Part shown: piece after piece, positions 35,730 through 44,695 of the stretch | Position numbering within the stretch: position 1 is the stretch's first letter | Layout: every line of letters begins with the position of its first letter | Source: Plantactinospora sp. KBS50 | GTDB lineage: Bacteria; Actinomycetota; Actinomycetes; Mycobacteriales; Micromonosporaceae | Direction of reading: 5' to 3' | NCBI RefSeq assembly: GCF_002285795.1 | Contig: NZ_CP022961.1 | Location: forward strand, 6,018,001 to 6,082,000 | DNA length: 64,000 bases | Translations under genes and position numbers: made by a program | The notes under the pieces: model-generated | What the model was told of the DNA's origin: nothing | The model's database searches: none | Seen by the model: the letters and a program-made list of their open reading frames with translations, nothing else

Positions 35730-37142
35730 GTGCGGTCGGTACGGGGATGGTTGCGGGACACGGCGGGCGGATTACCCGGAACCTTCTGGTTTCTCTGGAC
35801 CGGCACCCTGATCAACAGGCTGGGCTCCTTCGTCCTGATCTTCCTGGCCATCTATCTGACGAACGTCCGCGGCTTCAGCGAGGTACAGGCCGGCGCGGTG
35901 ATCGCGTTGTGGGGCGTCGGCGGCGCCGCCGGCACCATGCTCGGCGGCAGCCTCGCCGACCGCTGGGGCCGGCGACCCACCCTGCTCACCGCGCAGGTCG
36001 GGGCCGCGGTCATGATGCTGGCGCTCGGGTTCGCCCACGAACTCTGGGCCGTGGCGCTGGGCGCCCTGCTGCTGGGGGTGTTCGCCGAGGCCGCCCGGCC
36101 GGCATTCGGGGCCATGATGATCGACGTCGTGCGGCCGCAGGACCGGCTGCGGGCGTTCTCGCTGAACTACTGGGCGGTCAACCTGGGCTTCGCCAGTGCG
36201 GCCATCCTCGCCGGGATCGCGGCCGAGGTCAGCTACCTGCTGCTCTTCCTGATCGACGCGACCACCATCCTGATCATGGCCGGCATCGTCTTCGTGAAGG
36301 TGGGCGAGACCCGGCCGACCCCCGCCCACCGGCCCGCCGCGTACGGGCCGTCGGCCGCGCCCGGCCGGCCCCGGGCGACCGCCGGCGGACTGCGGACCGT
36401 CGCCGGCGATCGGGTGTTCCTCGGCTTCGTGGCGCTCAACCTGCTCTCGGCGCTGGTCTTCCTCCAGCACATCTCGATGCTGCCGATCGCGATGACCGAC
36501 GACGCGCTGGCACCCTCGACGTACGGCACGGTGATCGCGCTCAACGGGGTGCTGATCGTGGTGGGCCAGTTGTTCGTCCCGCGGCTCATCCGCGGCCGGA
36601 ACCGGTCGCAGGTCCTCGCCGCGGCATCCGTGGTGATGGGCGTCGGCTTCGGGCTGACCGCCTTCGCCGGTACGGCCTGGTTCTACGCGTTGACCGTGCT
36701 GATCTGGACCGTCGGCGAGATGCTGAACGCGCCCTCCAACTCGACCCTCATCGCCGAGTTGTCCCCGGCCGCGCACCGCGGGCGGTACCAGGGTGTCTTC
36801 TCGCTCTCCTGGCAGATCGCCGGCGCCACGGCACCGATCCTCGGCGGCCTGGTCCGCCAGCACGCGGGCAACACGACCCTGTGGCTCGGCTGCGCCGGAC
36901 TCGGCCTGCTGGTCGCGCTGCTCCATCTGCTGTCCGGCCCGGCCCGCGAACGGCAGGCCTCCGCGCTCGGCGCCGCCACCGCGGTGGCTCCGGAACCAGC
37001 CCCGGGTACGCCCCGACCAGCGGGCTCATCCCCGACCGCGGACTCGTCCCGGGCGGCGGGCTGCGATGCGTCCCGGCCAGCGGGCTCGGCGGACGGCCCT
37101 CGACCGGTGGACTCACCCGGGGAAGCGGTCCCGGCGGCCTGA
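35730..37142 (+). CDS. MFS transporter (DHA1-like)
   Basis: The 470-residue protein starts at GTG 35730. About 12 hydrophobic segments are visible from FVLIFLAIYLTNV to GCAGLGLLVALLHLL. The MFS signature loop between TM2 and TM3 is present as GGSLADRWGRRPTLL. The last about 65 residues are a Pro/Ser/Ala-rich cytoplasmic tail. It resembles proton-driven multidrug exporters, but the substrate is unknown. It is divergent from gpmA; the 180-bp gap has an AT-richer patch just before the gene. Confidence 0.88.
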   Translation: MRSVRGWLRDTAGGLPGTFWFLWTGTLINRLGSFVLIFLAIYLTNVRGFSEVQAGAVIALWGVGGAAGTMLGGSLADRWGRRPTLLTAQVGAAVMMLALGFAHELWAVALGALLLGVFAEAARPAFGAMMIDVVRPQDRLRAFSLNYWAVNLGFASAAILAGIAAEVSYLLLFLIDATTILIMAGIVFVKVGETRPTPAHRPAAYGPSAAPGRPRATAGGLRTVAGDRVFLGFVALNLLSALVFLQHISMLPIAMTDDALAPSTYGTVIALNGVLIVVGQLFVPRLIRGRNRSQVLAAASVVMGVGFGLTAFAGTAWFYALTVLIWTVGEMLNAPSNSTLIAELSPAAHRGRYQGVFSLSWQIAGATAPILGGLVRQHAGNTTLWLGCAGLGLLVALLHLLSGPARERQASALGAATAVAPEPAPGTPRPAGSSPTADSSRAAGCDASRPAGSADGPRPVDSPGEAVPAA

Positions 37143-37486
37143 CGACACCGGCCGGACGTCCGTACCCCGAAAAGGGTGGGCCGGCGGCGGCGGGCGACGC
37201 TCACCCCCGTAAGCGTCGCCCGCTCACACCGCCGGTCATCAGGTGGCGCGCCGTCCCCCAACGGCGGGATGCCACCTTCCCTGCGCCACTGCTCGGTTCT
37301 GCGCGAACTTCGGCTCCCCCGAGCCGTTTCGAGCGGGCGCGTTCAATAACGTTAGAACCACCTCGGAATACCCCACAACCCGCCGATCATGTCTTGCGGG
37401 TCACACCCGATCGGGTCAGACCGGATCGGGACTTTCCGAAGCCACCGGGCACAACACTCCGGGCACCCGGGACATTCCCCGCCGGG
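37143..37486. other. Intergenic region after the MFS gene
   Basis: This 344-bp gap between convergent genes holds the terminator at 37191-37224. After it comes an AT-richer stretch (about 37330-37400) with no recognised gene or repeat. Confidence 0.5.
37191..37224. terminator. Hairpin terminator
   Basis: Perfect 12-bp arms, GCGGGCGACGCT (37191-37202) and AGCGTCGCCCGC (37213-37224), flank a 10-base loop, 48 bp past the MFS stop. Confidence 0.75.
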
Positions 37487-38326
37487 TCACGCGTCTTCAC
37501 GGTTCGGCGACTCGGTCCGGAAGAAGTTGCTCGGCCCACCGTTGGAGCGCTGCTCCTGGTAGATGAAGTTGAGTTGCCGCAGATCGAAGGTGCGCAACCA
37601 AGCGTCCCAGGTGATCGGCTTGATCCGGCCACCCTCCCGCCAGCCGGGAAAGTTGAAGGTCAGCACCCCGGCCCGACCGTCCCGCTCGGTGCCCTCGATG
37701 GTCGCCGGCTGGGCCTGACGGTCCCGCGCCCACCTGCGGATCACCTCGTGGTTGGTGGTGACCAGGCTGCGCCCCGGACGGTCGGGACGGTCGCTCGGCG
37801 ACGCGATCCGCTGGGCGTACCGCAGGGACCGGGACATGCTCCGACCCTCGCGGATACCGCCCTCGCCGATCCGCGCCTTCGGGGCCGCGCCGCTCGCCCG
37901 GCCCCCGCCGCGCGCCTTCGCCGTACCGCTCGTGCCGGCCCGCGCGGGCCGCGTGGTTGCCTTCCGGGCGGCGGCCGGCTTGGCGGTCGTGGACCGGCCT
38001 GCGCCGCCCGTCCGCTTCGCCGCGGTGGCCCGCCGCGTTCCGGCCGCCTGCGCCGCGGACGCGCCGCGACCGCCCGGCTTCGCCGCGCCGGAACGGCCCG
38101 TCGGACCGGTCCGACCCGATCGCCGGCTCTCCGCCCGCATGGTCCGGACCAGCGTGTTCACGAGGTCGTCCTTGCGCATCCCGGAGATGCCGGTCACACC
38201 GCGCTTGCGCAGCCGGTTCCGGATCTCGTCCATCCGCATCTGCGCGATGTCGGTCCGGTTGATCCCGGACGAGCCGGTCGCCCGGGTGGCGGTGCCGCCC
38301 CGAGCCGAAGGGTTCCGCTGAGCCAT
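37487..38326 (-). CDS. Rho-N (SAP-like) domain protein with basic linker
   Basis: The 279-residue protein has a Rho-termination-factor N-terminal/SAP-like module at about 22-62 (GINRTDIAQMRMDEIRNRLR, then GISGMRKDDLVNTLVRTM), a nucleic-acid-binding fold. A long Arg/Lys/Ala/Gly-rich linker (about 65-160) follows. The compact C-terminal domain (RSLVTTNHEVIRRWARDR, then ATIEGTERDGRAGVLTFNFP and LNFIYQEQRSNGG) recurs in actinobacterial proteins of unknown role. DNA or RNA binding is likely. It is a single gene convergent to the MFS gene. Confidence 0.8.
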   Translation of the reverse strand: MAQRNPSARGGTATRATGSSGINRTDIAQMRMDEIRNRLRKRGVTGISGMRKDDLVNTLVRTMRAESRRSGRTGPTGRSGAAKPGGRGASAAQAAGTRRATAAKRTGGAGRSTTAKPAAARKATTRPARAGTSGTAKARGGGRASGAAPKARIGEGGIREGRSMSRSLRYAQRIASPSDRPDRPGRSLVTTNHEVIRRWARDRQAQPATIEGTERDGRAGVLTFNFPGWREGGRIKPITWDAWLRTFDLRQLNFIYQEQRSNGGPSNFFRTESPNREDA

Positions 38327-38410
38327 CCGGATCTCCCGCTCCCTTGACAGGTGTCCTGACGCCGGTGACCGCGCACCACCCGGTACGGGTCACCCGGCGC
38401 CGCATACCCG

Positions 38411-38956
38411 TCAGGCGGCGTCTGAACCTCCGGCCGGCCGATCATCCGCCGCGGAGGGCTCGAAGAGGTGCGCGAACGCCTGGAGGTTCGCCAGCGACTC
38501 GCCGCGCTTGACCCGCCACTCCCACTCCCGCCGGATGGCGGTGCCGAAGCCGATCTCCAGCATCGGGTCGAACGACTCGTCCGCGTACGTGAGCACCGAG
38601 CCGAGCAGCCGGTCCAGCTCCTCCTCGGTGATACCGGACAGCCCCACCCGGCCGGTCAGGTAGACGTCGCCGGTCGTGTCGATGGAGAAGCACACCCCGT
38701 ACATCCGGGCGTTGCGCTGGAGCAGCCAGGCCCACAGCTCCTCCCGGCGCTCGTCCGGCTGGCGCATCACGAACGCCTCGATCCGGAGCGCGTGCTCGCC
38801 CACGATCAGGTTGCACACGGTCTTCAGCTTGTGCGTGCCCGGCAGGGTCACCGCGTACGACAGCTCGCCGGTCGGCTCGCACGGCAGCTCCCGCTCGGCG
38901 CAGACCCGCTCGATGAGCGCGGCGACCCGGGCGGGCGCGGAGTCGGTGGTCGTCAT
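38411..38956 (-). CDS. YbjN domain-containing protein
   Basis: ATG 38956 gives 181 residues. The YbjN fold (T3SS-chaperone-like) is recognisable from LPGTHKLKTVCNLIVGEHAL, then RIEAFVMRQPDER, WAWLLQRNARMYGVCFSIDT, GDVYLTGRVGL and EEELDRLLGSVLTYADESF. The gene lies directly downstream of mshA, as Rv0487 does in mycobacteria. The function is not established; members may act as chaperone-like or regulatory proteins. Upstream in-frame sequence is the translated 27-bp repeat and is not taken as coding. Confidence 0.88.
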   Translation of the reverse strand: MTTTDSAPARVAALIERVCAERELPCEPTGELSYAVTLPGTHKLKTVCNLIVGEHALRIEAFVMRQPDERREELWAWLLQRNARMYGVCFSIDTTGDVYLTGRVGLSGITEEELDRLLGSVLTYADESFDPMLEIGFGTAIRREWEWRVKRGESLANLQAFAHLFEPSAADDRPAGGSDAA

Positions 38957-39032
38957 CCGATCATTGTTCCCCAGCCGACGCGTCCCCGCCGGTGAGCACC
39001 GGCGACCGGAGCCCGGCCGCGGGGCAACAACG

Positions 39033-39110
39033 CCCGAGCCCACAGGCCAGCAGCGGCGGCCCGAGCCCATGCGCCAGCAGCGGCGGCCCGAGCCCACGCG
39101 CCAGCGGCCA
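39033..39110. repeat. 27-bp tandem repeat, about 2.9 copies
   Basis: Units start CCCGAGCCCAYR at 39033, 39060 and 39087; the second differs from the first at a few positions and the third is cut short. The array sits just after the mshA stop and before ybjN. Confidence 0.75.
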
Positions 39111-39113
39111 CGC

Positions 39114-40484
39114 TCAGCAGCGGGCGCCCAGGGCGGCGTCGCCGGCCAGCCGGCTGGCCAGCCGGGCTCGCTGCTCGGCCACCGCCTCCCGGTACACCGA
39201 GATCAGCTTGTCCGCGGTCCGGTCCCAGGAGAAGCCCGCCGCGTGCCGGGCCGCGCCGCGGCCGAGGACCGCCCGCAGGGCCGGCGCCGCCAGCAGTTCG
39301 GCGAGTACGGCGGCCCAGTCGTGTGGATCGTGTCCGGCCACCAGCCGGCCGCTCACCCCGTCCCGTACCGCGGTGACCAGGCCGCCGACCGCGGCGGCCA
39401 CCACGGGCGTGCCGCAGGCCTGCGCCTCCAGCGCCACCAGGCCGAAGGATTCGTTGTACGACGGCACGGCGACCAGGTCGGCGGCCCGGTACAGCGCCGG
39501 CAGGTCGGCGCCGGTCTGCGGGGGCATGAACCGGACCGTGCGGCTGATGCCCAGCGAGGCGGCCAGCTCGATGAGCGCGGTGGGCCGGTCCAGCCCGGCG
39601 CCGCTGGGGCCGCCCGCGACCACCACGGTCAGCTCGTCGAACAGCCACGGCGACCGCTCGCGCAGCGCGGCGACCGCCCGCAGCAGCACGTCCGGCGCCT
39701 TGAGCGGCTGGATCCGGCCCACGAACGCCACGATGGCGCCGCGCTGGGGCAGCCCGAGCCGCCGCCGGGCGGCCGTCCGGACGGCCGTTTCGCTGCCGGT
39801 GGAGGCCGGGCGGAACCGGTCCAGGTCGACCCCGGGTTGGACCACGGCCACCAGCCGCGGGTCGGCGGTGTACCGGTCGACGAGGTCCCGGCGTTCCACC
39901 GCGGTGTTCGCGATCAGCCGGTCGGCCTCGGCCACCACCTGCTCCTCGCCGATCACCCGAGCCCGGGGTTCGGGCCGGTCTCCGGCCGCGAGCCGGGCGT
40001 TCTTGACCTTCGCGAGGGTGTGCGCCGAGTGCACCAGGGGGACCCCCCAGCGTTCCTTGGCGAGCCAGCCCACCTGCCCGGACAGCCAGTAGTGGGAGTG
40101 GATCAGGTCGTAGAAGCCGGGCGGGCGGGCCGCCTCGGCCCGCAGTACGCCGGTGGTGAAGGCGCAGAGCTGGGCCGGAAGTTCCTCCTTGGACAGGCCC
40201 TCGAACGGGCCGGAGATGACGTGCCGGACCTGCACCCCGGGGGCCATCTCCACCATCGCGGGCAGGTCGCTGGCGGTGGCCCGGGTGAAGATCTCCACCT
40301 CGACGCCCCGCTCGGCGAGCCGCCGGGCCACCTCCACGACGTAGACGTTCATGCCGCCGGCGTCGCCCGTGCCGGGCTGGTGCAGCGGGGAGGTGTGCAC
40401 GGAGAGGACGGCGATGCGTCGGGGCGTCGGCCACCGCTGGCTGCCGTCGGGCTGCCGGGCCACTCCGCTGTGCAGTTCCGCCAC
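39114..40484 (-). CDS. mshA: D-inositol-3-phosphate glycosyltransferase (mycothiol step 1)
   Basis: The 456-residue protein starts at GTG 40484, after AAGGAG. The GT4 enzyme MshA transfers GlcNAc from UDP-GlcNAc to 1L-inositol-1-phosphate, the first step of mycothiol synthesis. Diagnostic segments are [20 protein letters not shown] plus [46 protein letters not shown] and [13 protein letters not shown]. Also present are [36 protein letters not shown] (the donor-phosphate EX7E region) and GVSGRLV. Other msh genes are not in the window. Confidence 0.95.
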   Translation of the reverse strand: MAELHSGVARQPDGSQRWPTPRRIAVLSVHTSPLHQPGTGDAGGMNVYVVEVARRLAERGVEVEIFTRATASDLPAMVEMAPGVQVRHVISGPFEGLSKEELPAQLCAFTTGVLRAEAARPPGFYDLIHSHYWLSGQVGWLAKERWGVPLVHSAHTLAKVKNARLAAGDRPEPRARVIGEEQVVAEADRLIANTAVERRDLVDRYTADPRLVAVVQPGVDLDRFRPASTGSETAVRTAARRRLGLPQRGAIVAFVGRIQPLKAPDVLLRAVAALRERSPWLFDELTVVVAGGPSGAGLDRPTALIELAASLGISRTVRFMPPQTGADLPALYRAADLVAVPSYNESFGLVALEAQACGTPVVAAAVGGLVTAVRDGVSGRLVAGHDPHDWAAVLAELLAAPALRAVLGRGAARHAAGFSWDRTADKLISVYREAVAEQRARLASRLAGDAALGARC

Positions 40485-40646
40485 GTCCGCTCCTTCTGTC
40501 GCGGGGCTGAATGACGCGCACGGCTGGCGCCCTCTGAGTCAACCTCGACGCGGTATGCCATCTTCCCGATCGACGCTCAGGCATGCATGACAGCATCCCC
40601 CGAGGCGTGACGCAGCTCATTCCAGCGGATGCGGAACAATGCTGGG

Positions 40647-41411
40647 ATGACCTCCGTCGCGATCGTCACCGGCGCCTCCAGCGGGATCGGCGCGGCCACC
40701 GCCCGCCGGCTGGCCGCCGAAGGGTTCCACGTGCTCGCCGCCGCCCGCCGGGCCGACCGGCTGGACGCGCTGGTGCGCCAGATCGAGGCGTCCGGCGGGG
40801 CGGCGACCGCGGTGACCTGCGACGTGACCTCGGACGGGTCGGTCGCCGAGCTGGCCGCCGCGGCGGGCCGGCTGCCGCACCCGGTCACCCTGCTGGTGAA
40901 CAACGCCGGCGGGGCGCGCGGGATGGACCCGGTGGCCACCGGCGCGGTCGCGGACTGGCGCTGGATGTACGAGGTCAACGTGCTGGGCACGCTGCGGGTG
41001 ACCCAGGCCGTGCTGCCGCTGCTGGACGCCTCGGGTGCCGGCACCGTGGTGGTGATCTCCTCGACCGCCGGCCTGATCGTCTACGAGGGCGGCGGCGGCT
41101 ACACGGCGGCCAAGCACGGGCAGACGGCGCTGGCCGAGACGCTGCGCCTGGAGCTGTGCGGCCGCCCGGTCCGGGTGGTCGAGATCGACCCGGGGATGGT
41201 CCGCACCGAGGAGTTCAGCCTGCGCCGCTACGGCGGCGACCCGGAGAAGGCGGAGCAGGTCTACCGTGGAGTGCCCGACCCGCTGGTCGCCGACGACATC
41301 GCCGACTGCGTGGCCTGGTGCGCCACCCGGCCGCAGCACGTGAACGTCGACCGGCTGGTGGTCCGCCCGCTGGCCCAGGCCGCCCAGCACAAGGTGCACC
41401 GGGTCGGCTGA
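40647..41411 (+). CDS. Short-chain dehydrogenase/reductase
   Basis: ATG 40647 gives 254 residues. The classical SDR motifs are complete: TGASSGIG (cofactor glycines), CDVTS, NNAGG, the catalytic Ser in VVVISSTAGL and YTAAKHG (Tyr-x-x-x-Lys). The Arg pair in AARRADRL suggests NADP(H) preference. It is close to the YdfG/serine-dehydrogenase-like group, but the substrate is not readable. It is divergent from mshA, with a methyltransferase gene following 51 bp downstream. Confidence 0.9.
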   Translation: MTSVAIVTGASSGIGAATARRLAAEGFHVLAAARRADRLDALVRQIEASGGAATAVTCDVTSDGSVAELAAAAGRLPHPVTLLVNNAGGARGMDPVATGAVADWRWMYEVNVLGTLRVTQAVLPLLDASGAGTVVVISSTAGLIVYEGGGGYTAAKHGQTALAETLRLELCGRPVRVVEIDPGMVRTEEFSLRRYGGDPEKAEQVYRGVPDPLVADDIADCVAWCATRPQHVNVDRLVVRPLAQAAQHKVHRVG

Positions 41412-41462
41412 GGGGACGGTGCCATCAACGCCCACCAGCGCCCCGGGCGGCCGGTCGGCACG

Positions 41463-42221
41463 GTGACCCGGGGCACCACCAATCCCAACCGGCTGCGCCG
41501 GGTGGACAACTGGATCGCGTACCGGGCCGCCGGCGCCTTGCGGGACGCGGCCGATCCGCTGGTGGTGGACCTGGGCTACGGCGCCTCCCCGGTCACGGCG
41601 GTCGAGCTGCGGGCCAGGCTGGCCGCCGCGGTCCGGCCGGACGTCCGGGTGGTCGGGCTGGAGATCGATCCGGTACGCGTCGCCGCCGCCGAACCGGCCG
41701 CGGACCCGCCCGGGTTGACCTTCCTCCGGGGCGGGTTCGAGCTGGCCGGCCTGCGGCCCGTGGTGGTCCGCGCCTGCAACGTGCTGCGCCAGTACGACGA
41801 GTCGGCGGTGCGCGCGGCGTGGCTGACGATGACCGGCGCGCTCGCCCCGGGCGGCCTGCTGGTCGAGGGCACCTGTGACGAGCTGGGCCGGCTGGCCTGC
41901 TGGGTGCTGTTGGACGACCGCGGCCCGCGGTCGCTGACCCTGGCGGCCCGGCTGGCCAACCTCGACAGCCCGGCCTCGCTGGCCGAACGGCTGCCCAAGG
42001 CGCTGATCCACCACAACGTGCCGGGTACGGCCGTGCACGCCCTGCTGCGGGCGCTGGACGAGGCGTGGCGGGACGCGGCGCCGTACGCGGCCTTCGGCCC
42101 CCGGCAGCGCTGGCTGCGCTGCGTGGGCGCGGTCCGGGCGGCCGGCTGGCCGGTGCTGGACCGGCCGAACCGGTGGCGGCTCGGCGAGGTGACCGTGGAC
42201 TGGTCGGCGCTGGCGGCCTGA
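41463..42221 (+). CDS. SAM-dependent methyltransferase-like protein
   Basis: The 252-residue protein starts at GTG 41463. The SAM-binding region is VVDLGYGASPVTAVELRARL (glycine motif GYGASP), then VVGLEIDPVRVAAA. A later LAPGGLLVEGTCDELGRLAC and a Trp-rich C-terminus follow. It belongs to actinobacterial class I methyltransferase-fold proteins of unknown substrate, commonly found next to murB in this order. It converges on murB with a 13-bp gap. Confidence 0.8.
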   Translation: MTRGTTNPNRLRRVDNWIAYRAAGALRDAADPLVVDLGYGASPVTAVELRARLAAAVRPDVRVVGLEIDPVRVAAAEPAADPPGLTFLRGGFELAGLRPVVVRACNVLRQYDESAVRAAWLTMTGALAPGGLLVEGTCDELGRLACWVLLDDRGPRSLTLAARLANLDSPASLAERLPKALIHHNVPGTAVHALLRALDEAWRDAAPYAAFGPRQRWLRCVGAVRAAGWPVLDRPNRWRLGEVTVDWSALAA

Positions 42222-42234
42222 CCCGGCCGGGCGG

Positions 42235-43329
42235 TCAGAGTGCGCAGTTGATCATGATGGGCTCGGGGTGCAGGGTCACCCCGAACCGGTCCCGCACCCC
42301 CGCCCGGATCTCCCGGGCCAGCCCGAGCAGCGCCTCCGTCGAGGTGCCCGTCGGGTTGGTGAGCGCGAGCGTGTGCTTCGAGGAGATGGCGACCCCGCCC
42401 GGCCCCGGGTGGCCCTTGCCGAAGCCGGCCCGCTCGATCAGCCAGGCGGCGCTGACCTTGACCACCCCGCTGGTGCCCGGCCAGGACGCCGGTTCGCCCA
42501 GGCCGGCGTCCGCGGCCCGCTGCCGCAGCGCCTCGTACGCCCGGCCGTCCAGCACGGGGTTGGTGAAGAACGAGCCGGCCGAGCGGGTGTCCGGGTCCGC
42601 CGGGTCGAGCACCATGCCCTTGCCGGCCCGCAGCTGCAGCACCGCTTCGCGGGCGCGGGCCAGTTCCACCCGCTCGCCCTGCTGCACGCCGAGCCGCCGG
42701 GCCAGTTCGGCGTACCGGATGGGGGTGGACAGCGGCGAGCGGGCCAGGGTGAGGTCCACGCTCAGGATCGCCCAGCGGTCGCTGTGCCGGAAGACGCTGG
42801 ACCGGTACGCGAAGCCGCACTCCGCCGCGGTCATCCGGACCACCTCCCCGGCCACCCGGTCGTACGCCTCGACCGCGGCGACCGTCTCGGCCACCTCCTG
42901 CCCGTACGCGCCGACGTTCTGGATCGGGGTGGCGCCGCACGATCCGGGGATTCCGGAGAGGCATTCGCAGCCGGACAGGCCCTCCGCGACGGTCCGCGCC
43001 ACGAGGTCGTCCCAGCGTTCGCCGGCCGCGACCCGCAGCGTCACCGTCCCGGCCGTCTCGGCGACCGTGCGCACCCCGCCGGAGCGGATCAGGACGACGG
43101 TGCCCGGGAATCCGGCGTCGCCGATCACCACGTTGCTGCCGCCGGCCAGAAGCAGGACCGGCTCGCCGGCCAGCTCGGCCTCTCGTACCATTTGTACAAT
43201 TTCGTCCGAAGATTCGGCCACCAACGTCCGGCGGGCCGCGCCCCCGAGGCCCAGCGTGGTGTACCTCGCCAGCGGCTCCGCCGAAACCTGGTCTGCGGCG
43301 GGTGGCGGTTGGGCACTAACGTCTCGCAC
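42235..43329 (-). CDS. murB: UDP-N-acetylenolpyruvoylglucosamine reductase
   Basis: The 364-residue protein from GTG 43329 reduces UDP-GlcNAc-enolpyruvate to UDP-MurNAc using FAD and NADPH. The FAD pyrophosphate loop is LLAGGSNVVIGDAGFPGTVV. GIPGSCGATPIQNVGAYGQE (substrate/FAD contact), YRSSVFR, the catalytic Ser region SAGSFFTNPV and the C-terminal HTLALTNPTG with a late Glu (HPEPIMIN) follow. The Tyr-containing loop marks type I MurB. Confidence 0.95.
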   Translation of the reverse strand: MRDVSAQPPPAADQVSAEPLARYTTLGLGGAARRTLVAESSDEIVQMVREAELAGEPVLLLAGGSNVVIGDAGFPGTVVLIRSGGVRTVAETAGTVTLRVAAGERWDDLVARTVAEGLSGCECLSGIPGSCGATPIQNVGAYGQEVAETVAAVEAYDRVAGEVVRMTAAECGFAYRSSVFRHSDRWAILSVDLTLARSPLSTPIRYAELARRLGVQQGERVELARAREAVLQLRAGKGMVLDPADPDTRSAGSFFTNPVLDGRAYEALRQRAADAGLGEPASWPGTSGVVKVSAAWLIERAGFGKGHPGPGGVAISSKHTLALTNPTGTSTEALLGLAREIRAGVRDRFGVTLHPEPIMINCAL

Positions 43330-43396
43330 ACCTTCACCCTAGGCTGATGGACAGCCTCGCCACCGGCCGGTGGGCAGGTCGTCCGGGAGGATCGCG

Positions 43397-44158
43397 ATGA
43401 GCAGACTGCACGGCACCAAGGACTTCTGGATCGGAGCCCTGCGCGCGGAGGGTCCGGCGTTCCGGGCCGCCGTCGCCGAGGCCCCGCCGGAGACACCCGT
43501 GCCGTCCTGCCCCGGTTGGACAACCGACGACCTCGCCCGGCACCTCGCGGGCGTCTACGGCTGGGTGAGCGAACACGTCGCCCGCGGCGTCACCGCTGCG
43601 CCGCCGGCCCGCAACACCGACGACGCGCCACCGGAGGGCACCGGGGCCGTGCAGTGGTGGCAGGACGCGTACGACCGGCTGCTCGCCCAGCTCGAAGGGC
43701 TCGACCCGGAGGCCCCGGCCTGGAACTGGGCGCCCCAGCCCAAGAAGGCGGCCTTCTGGCACCGCCGGATGGCGCACGAGACCGCCGTACACCGGTGGGA
43801 CGCCCAGATGGCGCTGGCCGCGGCCGAGCCGATCGAGGCCAAGCTCGCCGCCGACGGGGTCAGCGAGGTGCTGGACACCTGGCTGCCCGCCGGCCGGCGT
43901 CAGGATCCGGGCCCGTGGCAGGGCGTCGCCCAACTGGTCGCGGTGGACGCGGGCCAGGAGTGGTTCCTGCGGCTGCGCGGCGAGGGCGTCGCGCTGCTGG
44001 ACACCGACACGATCCTGGACGACGACGACCACCACGCCCGGGTGCACGCCGTCGGCAGCGCCAGCGACCTGCTGCTGGCTCTCTACGGCCGGGTCGACCT
44101 CGACGTGCTGGAGATCAGCGGCGACGCCGCCCTGCTGCGGGGGCTGCGGATCCGCTGA
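43397..44158 (+). CDS. Maleylpyruvate isomerase N-terminal/DinB-fold protein
   Basis: ATG 43397, six bases after GGAGG, gives 253 residues. The mycothiol-dependent DinB-like fold is shown by VPSCPGWTTDDLARHLAGVY (first metal-binding His region), then HRRMAHETAVHRWDAQMALA with the paired His of the TIGR03083/MDMPI family. The C-terminal domain ends in SASDLLLALYGRVDLDVLEI. Family members are metal-dependent and often use mycothiol; the substrate here is unknown. The mshA gene nearby makes a thiol role plausible but unproven. Confidence 0.85.
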   Translation: MSRLHGTKDFWIGALRAEGPAFRAAVAEAPPETPVPSCPGWTTDDLARHLAGVYGWVSEHVARGVTAAPPARNTDDAPPEGTGAVQWWQDAYDRLLAQLEGLDPEAPAWNWAPQPKKAAFWHRRMAHETAVHRWDAQMALAAAEPIEAKLAADGVSEVLDTWLPAGRRQDPGPWQGVAQLVAVDAGQEWFLRLRGEGVALLDTDTILDDDDHHARVHAVGSASDLLLALYGRVDLDVLEISGDAALLRGLRIR

Positions 44159-44165
44159 GGCGGCC

Positions 44166-44189
44166 CCGGGCCGGCGTCAGCCGGCCCGG
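44166..44189. terminator. Bidirectional terminator hairpin
   Basis: 10-bp arms CCGGGCCGGC (44166-44175) and GCCGGCCCGG (44180-44189) enclose a 4-base loop between the convergent DinB-like and macro-domain genes, overlapping the latter's stop. Confidence 0.7.
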
Positions 44190-44692
44190 AACACCCGCTC
44201 GGCCAGGTCCAGCGTCGCCCGGTCGTACAGCACCAGCCGCGCCTGTCCGACCCCGGCCGGTGCGGCGTCGCGCAGGACGGTGAGCGCCTGCGCCACCGCG
44301 TCCTGCGCCGGCCAGCCGTAGATGCCCGCGGAGATCAGCGGGAAGGCCACGCTGCCGGCGCCCAGCTCGGCGGCGACCCGGAGGCTGTTGGCGTAGCAGT
44401 CCCGCAGCAGCGCCGAGCGGTCCTCTTCGGCCGACCAGACCGGGCCGACGGTGTGGATGACCCAGCGCGCGGGCAGCTCACCGGCGGTGGTGGCGACCGC
44501 CTGCCCGGTGGGCAGGCCACGGCCGCACCGGGCGGCGCGCAGCCGGCGGCACTCGTTGAGGATCTCCGGGCCGCCGCGCCGGTGGATCGCCCCGTCCACC
44601 CCGCCGCCGCCGAGCAGCGTCGAGTTCGCCGCGTTGACGATGGCATCCACCCGCTGCTCGGTGATGTCGCCCTCGACCAGCGTGATCTCCAC
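44177..44692 (-). CDS. Macro-domain O-acetyl-ADP-ribose deacetylase-like protein
   Basis: The 171-residue protein is a stand-alone macro domain. ADP-ribose-binding motifs are clear: VEGDITEQRVDAIVNAANST, LLGGGGVDGAIHRRGG and VAFPLISAGIYGWP. The Asn/Asp/Gly set used by bacterial YmdB-like hydrolases of O-acetyl-ADP-ribose and mono-ADP-ribosyl esters is present. It starts 3 bp after the EI24 gene on the same strand, so they share a transcript. Confidence 0.92.
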   Translation of the reverse strand: MEITLVEGDITEQRVDAIVNAANSTLLGGGGVDGAIHRRGGPEILNECRRLRAARCGRGLPTGQAVATTAGELPARWVIHTVGPVWSAEEDRSALLRDCYANSLRVAAELGAGSVAFPLISAGIYGWPAQDAVAQALTVLRDAAPAGVGQARLVLYDRATLDLAERVFRAG

Positions 44693-44695
44693 GGC

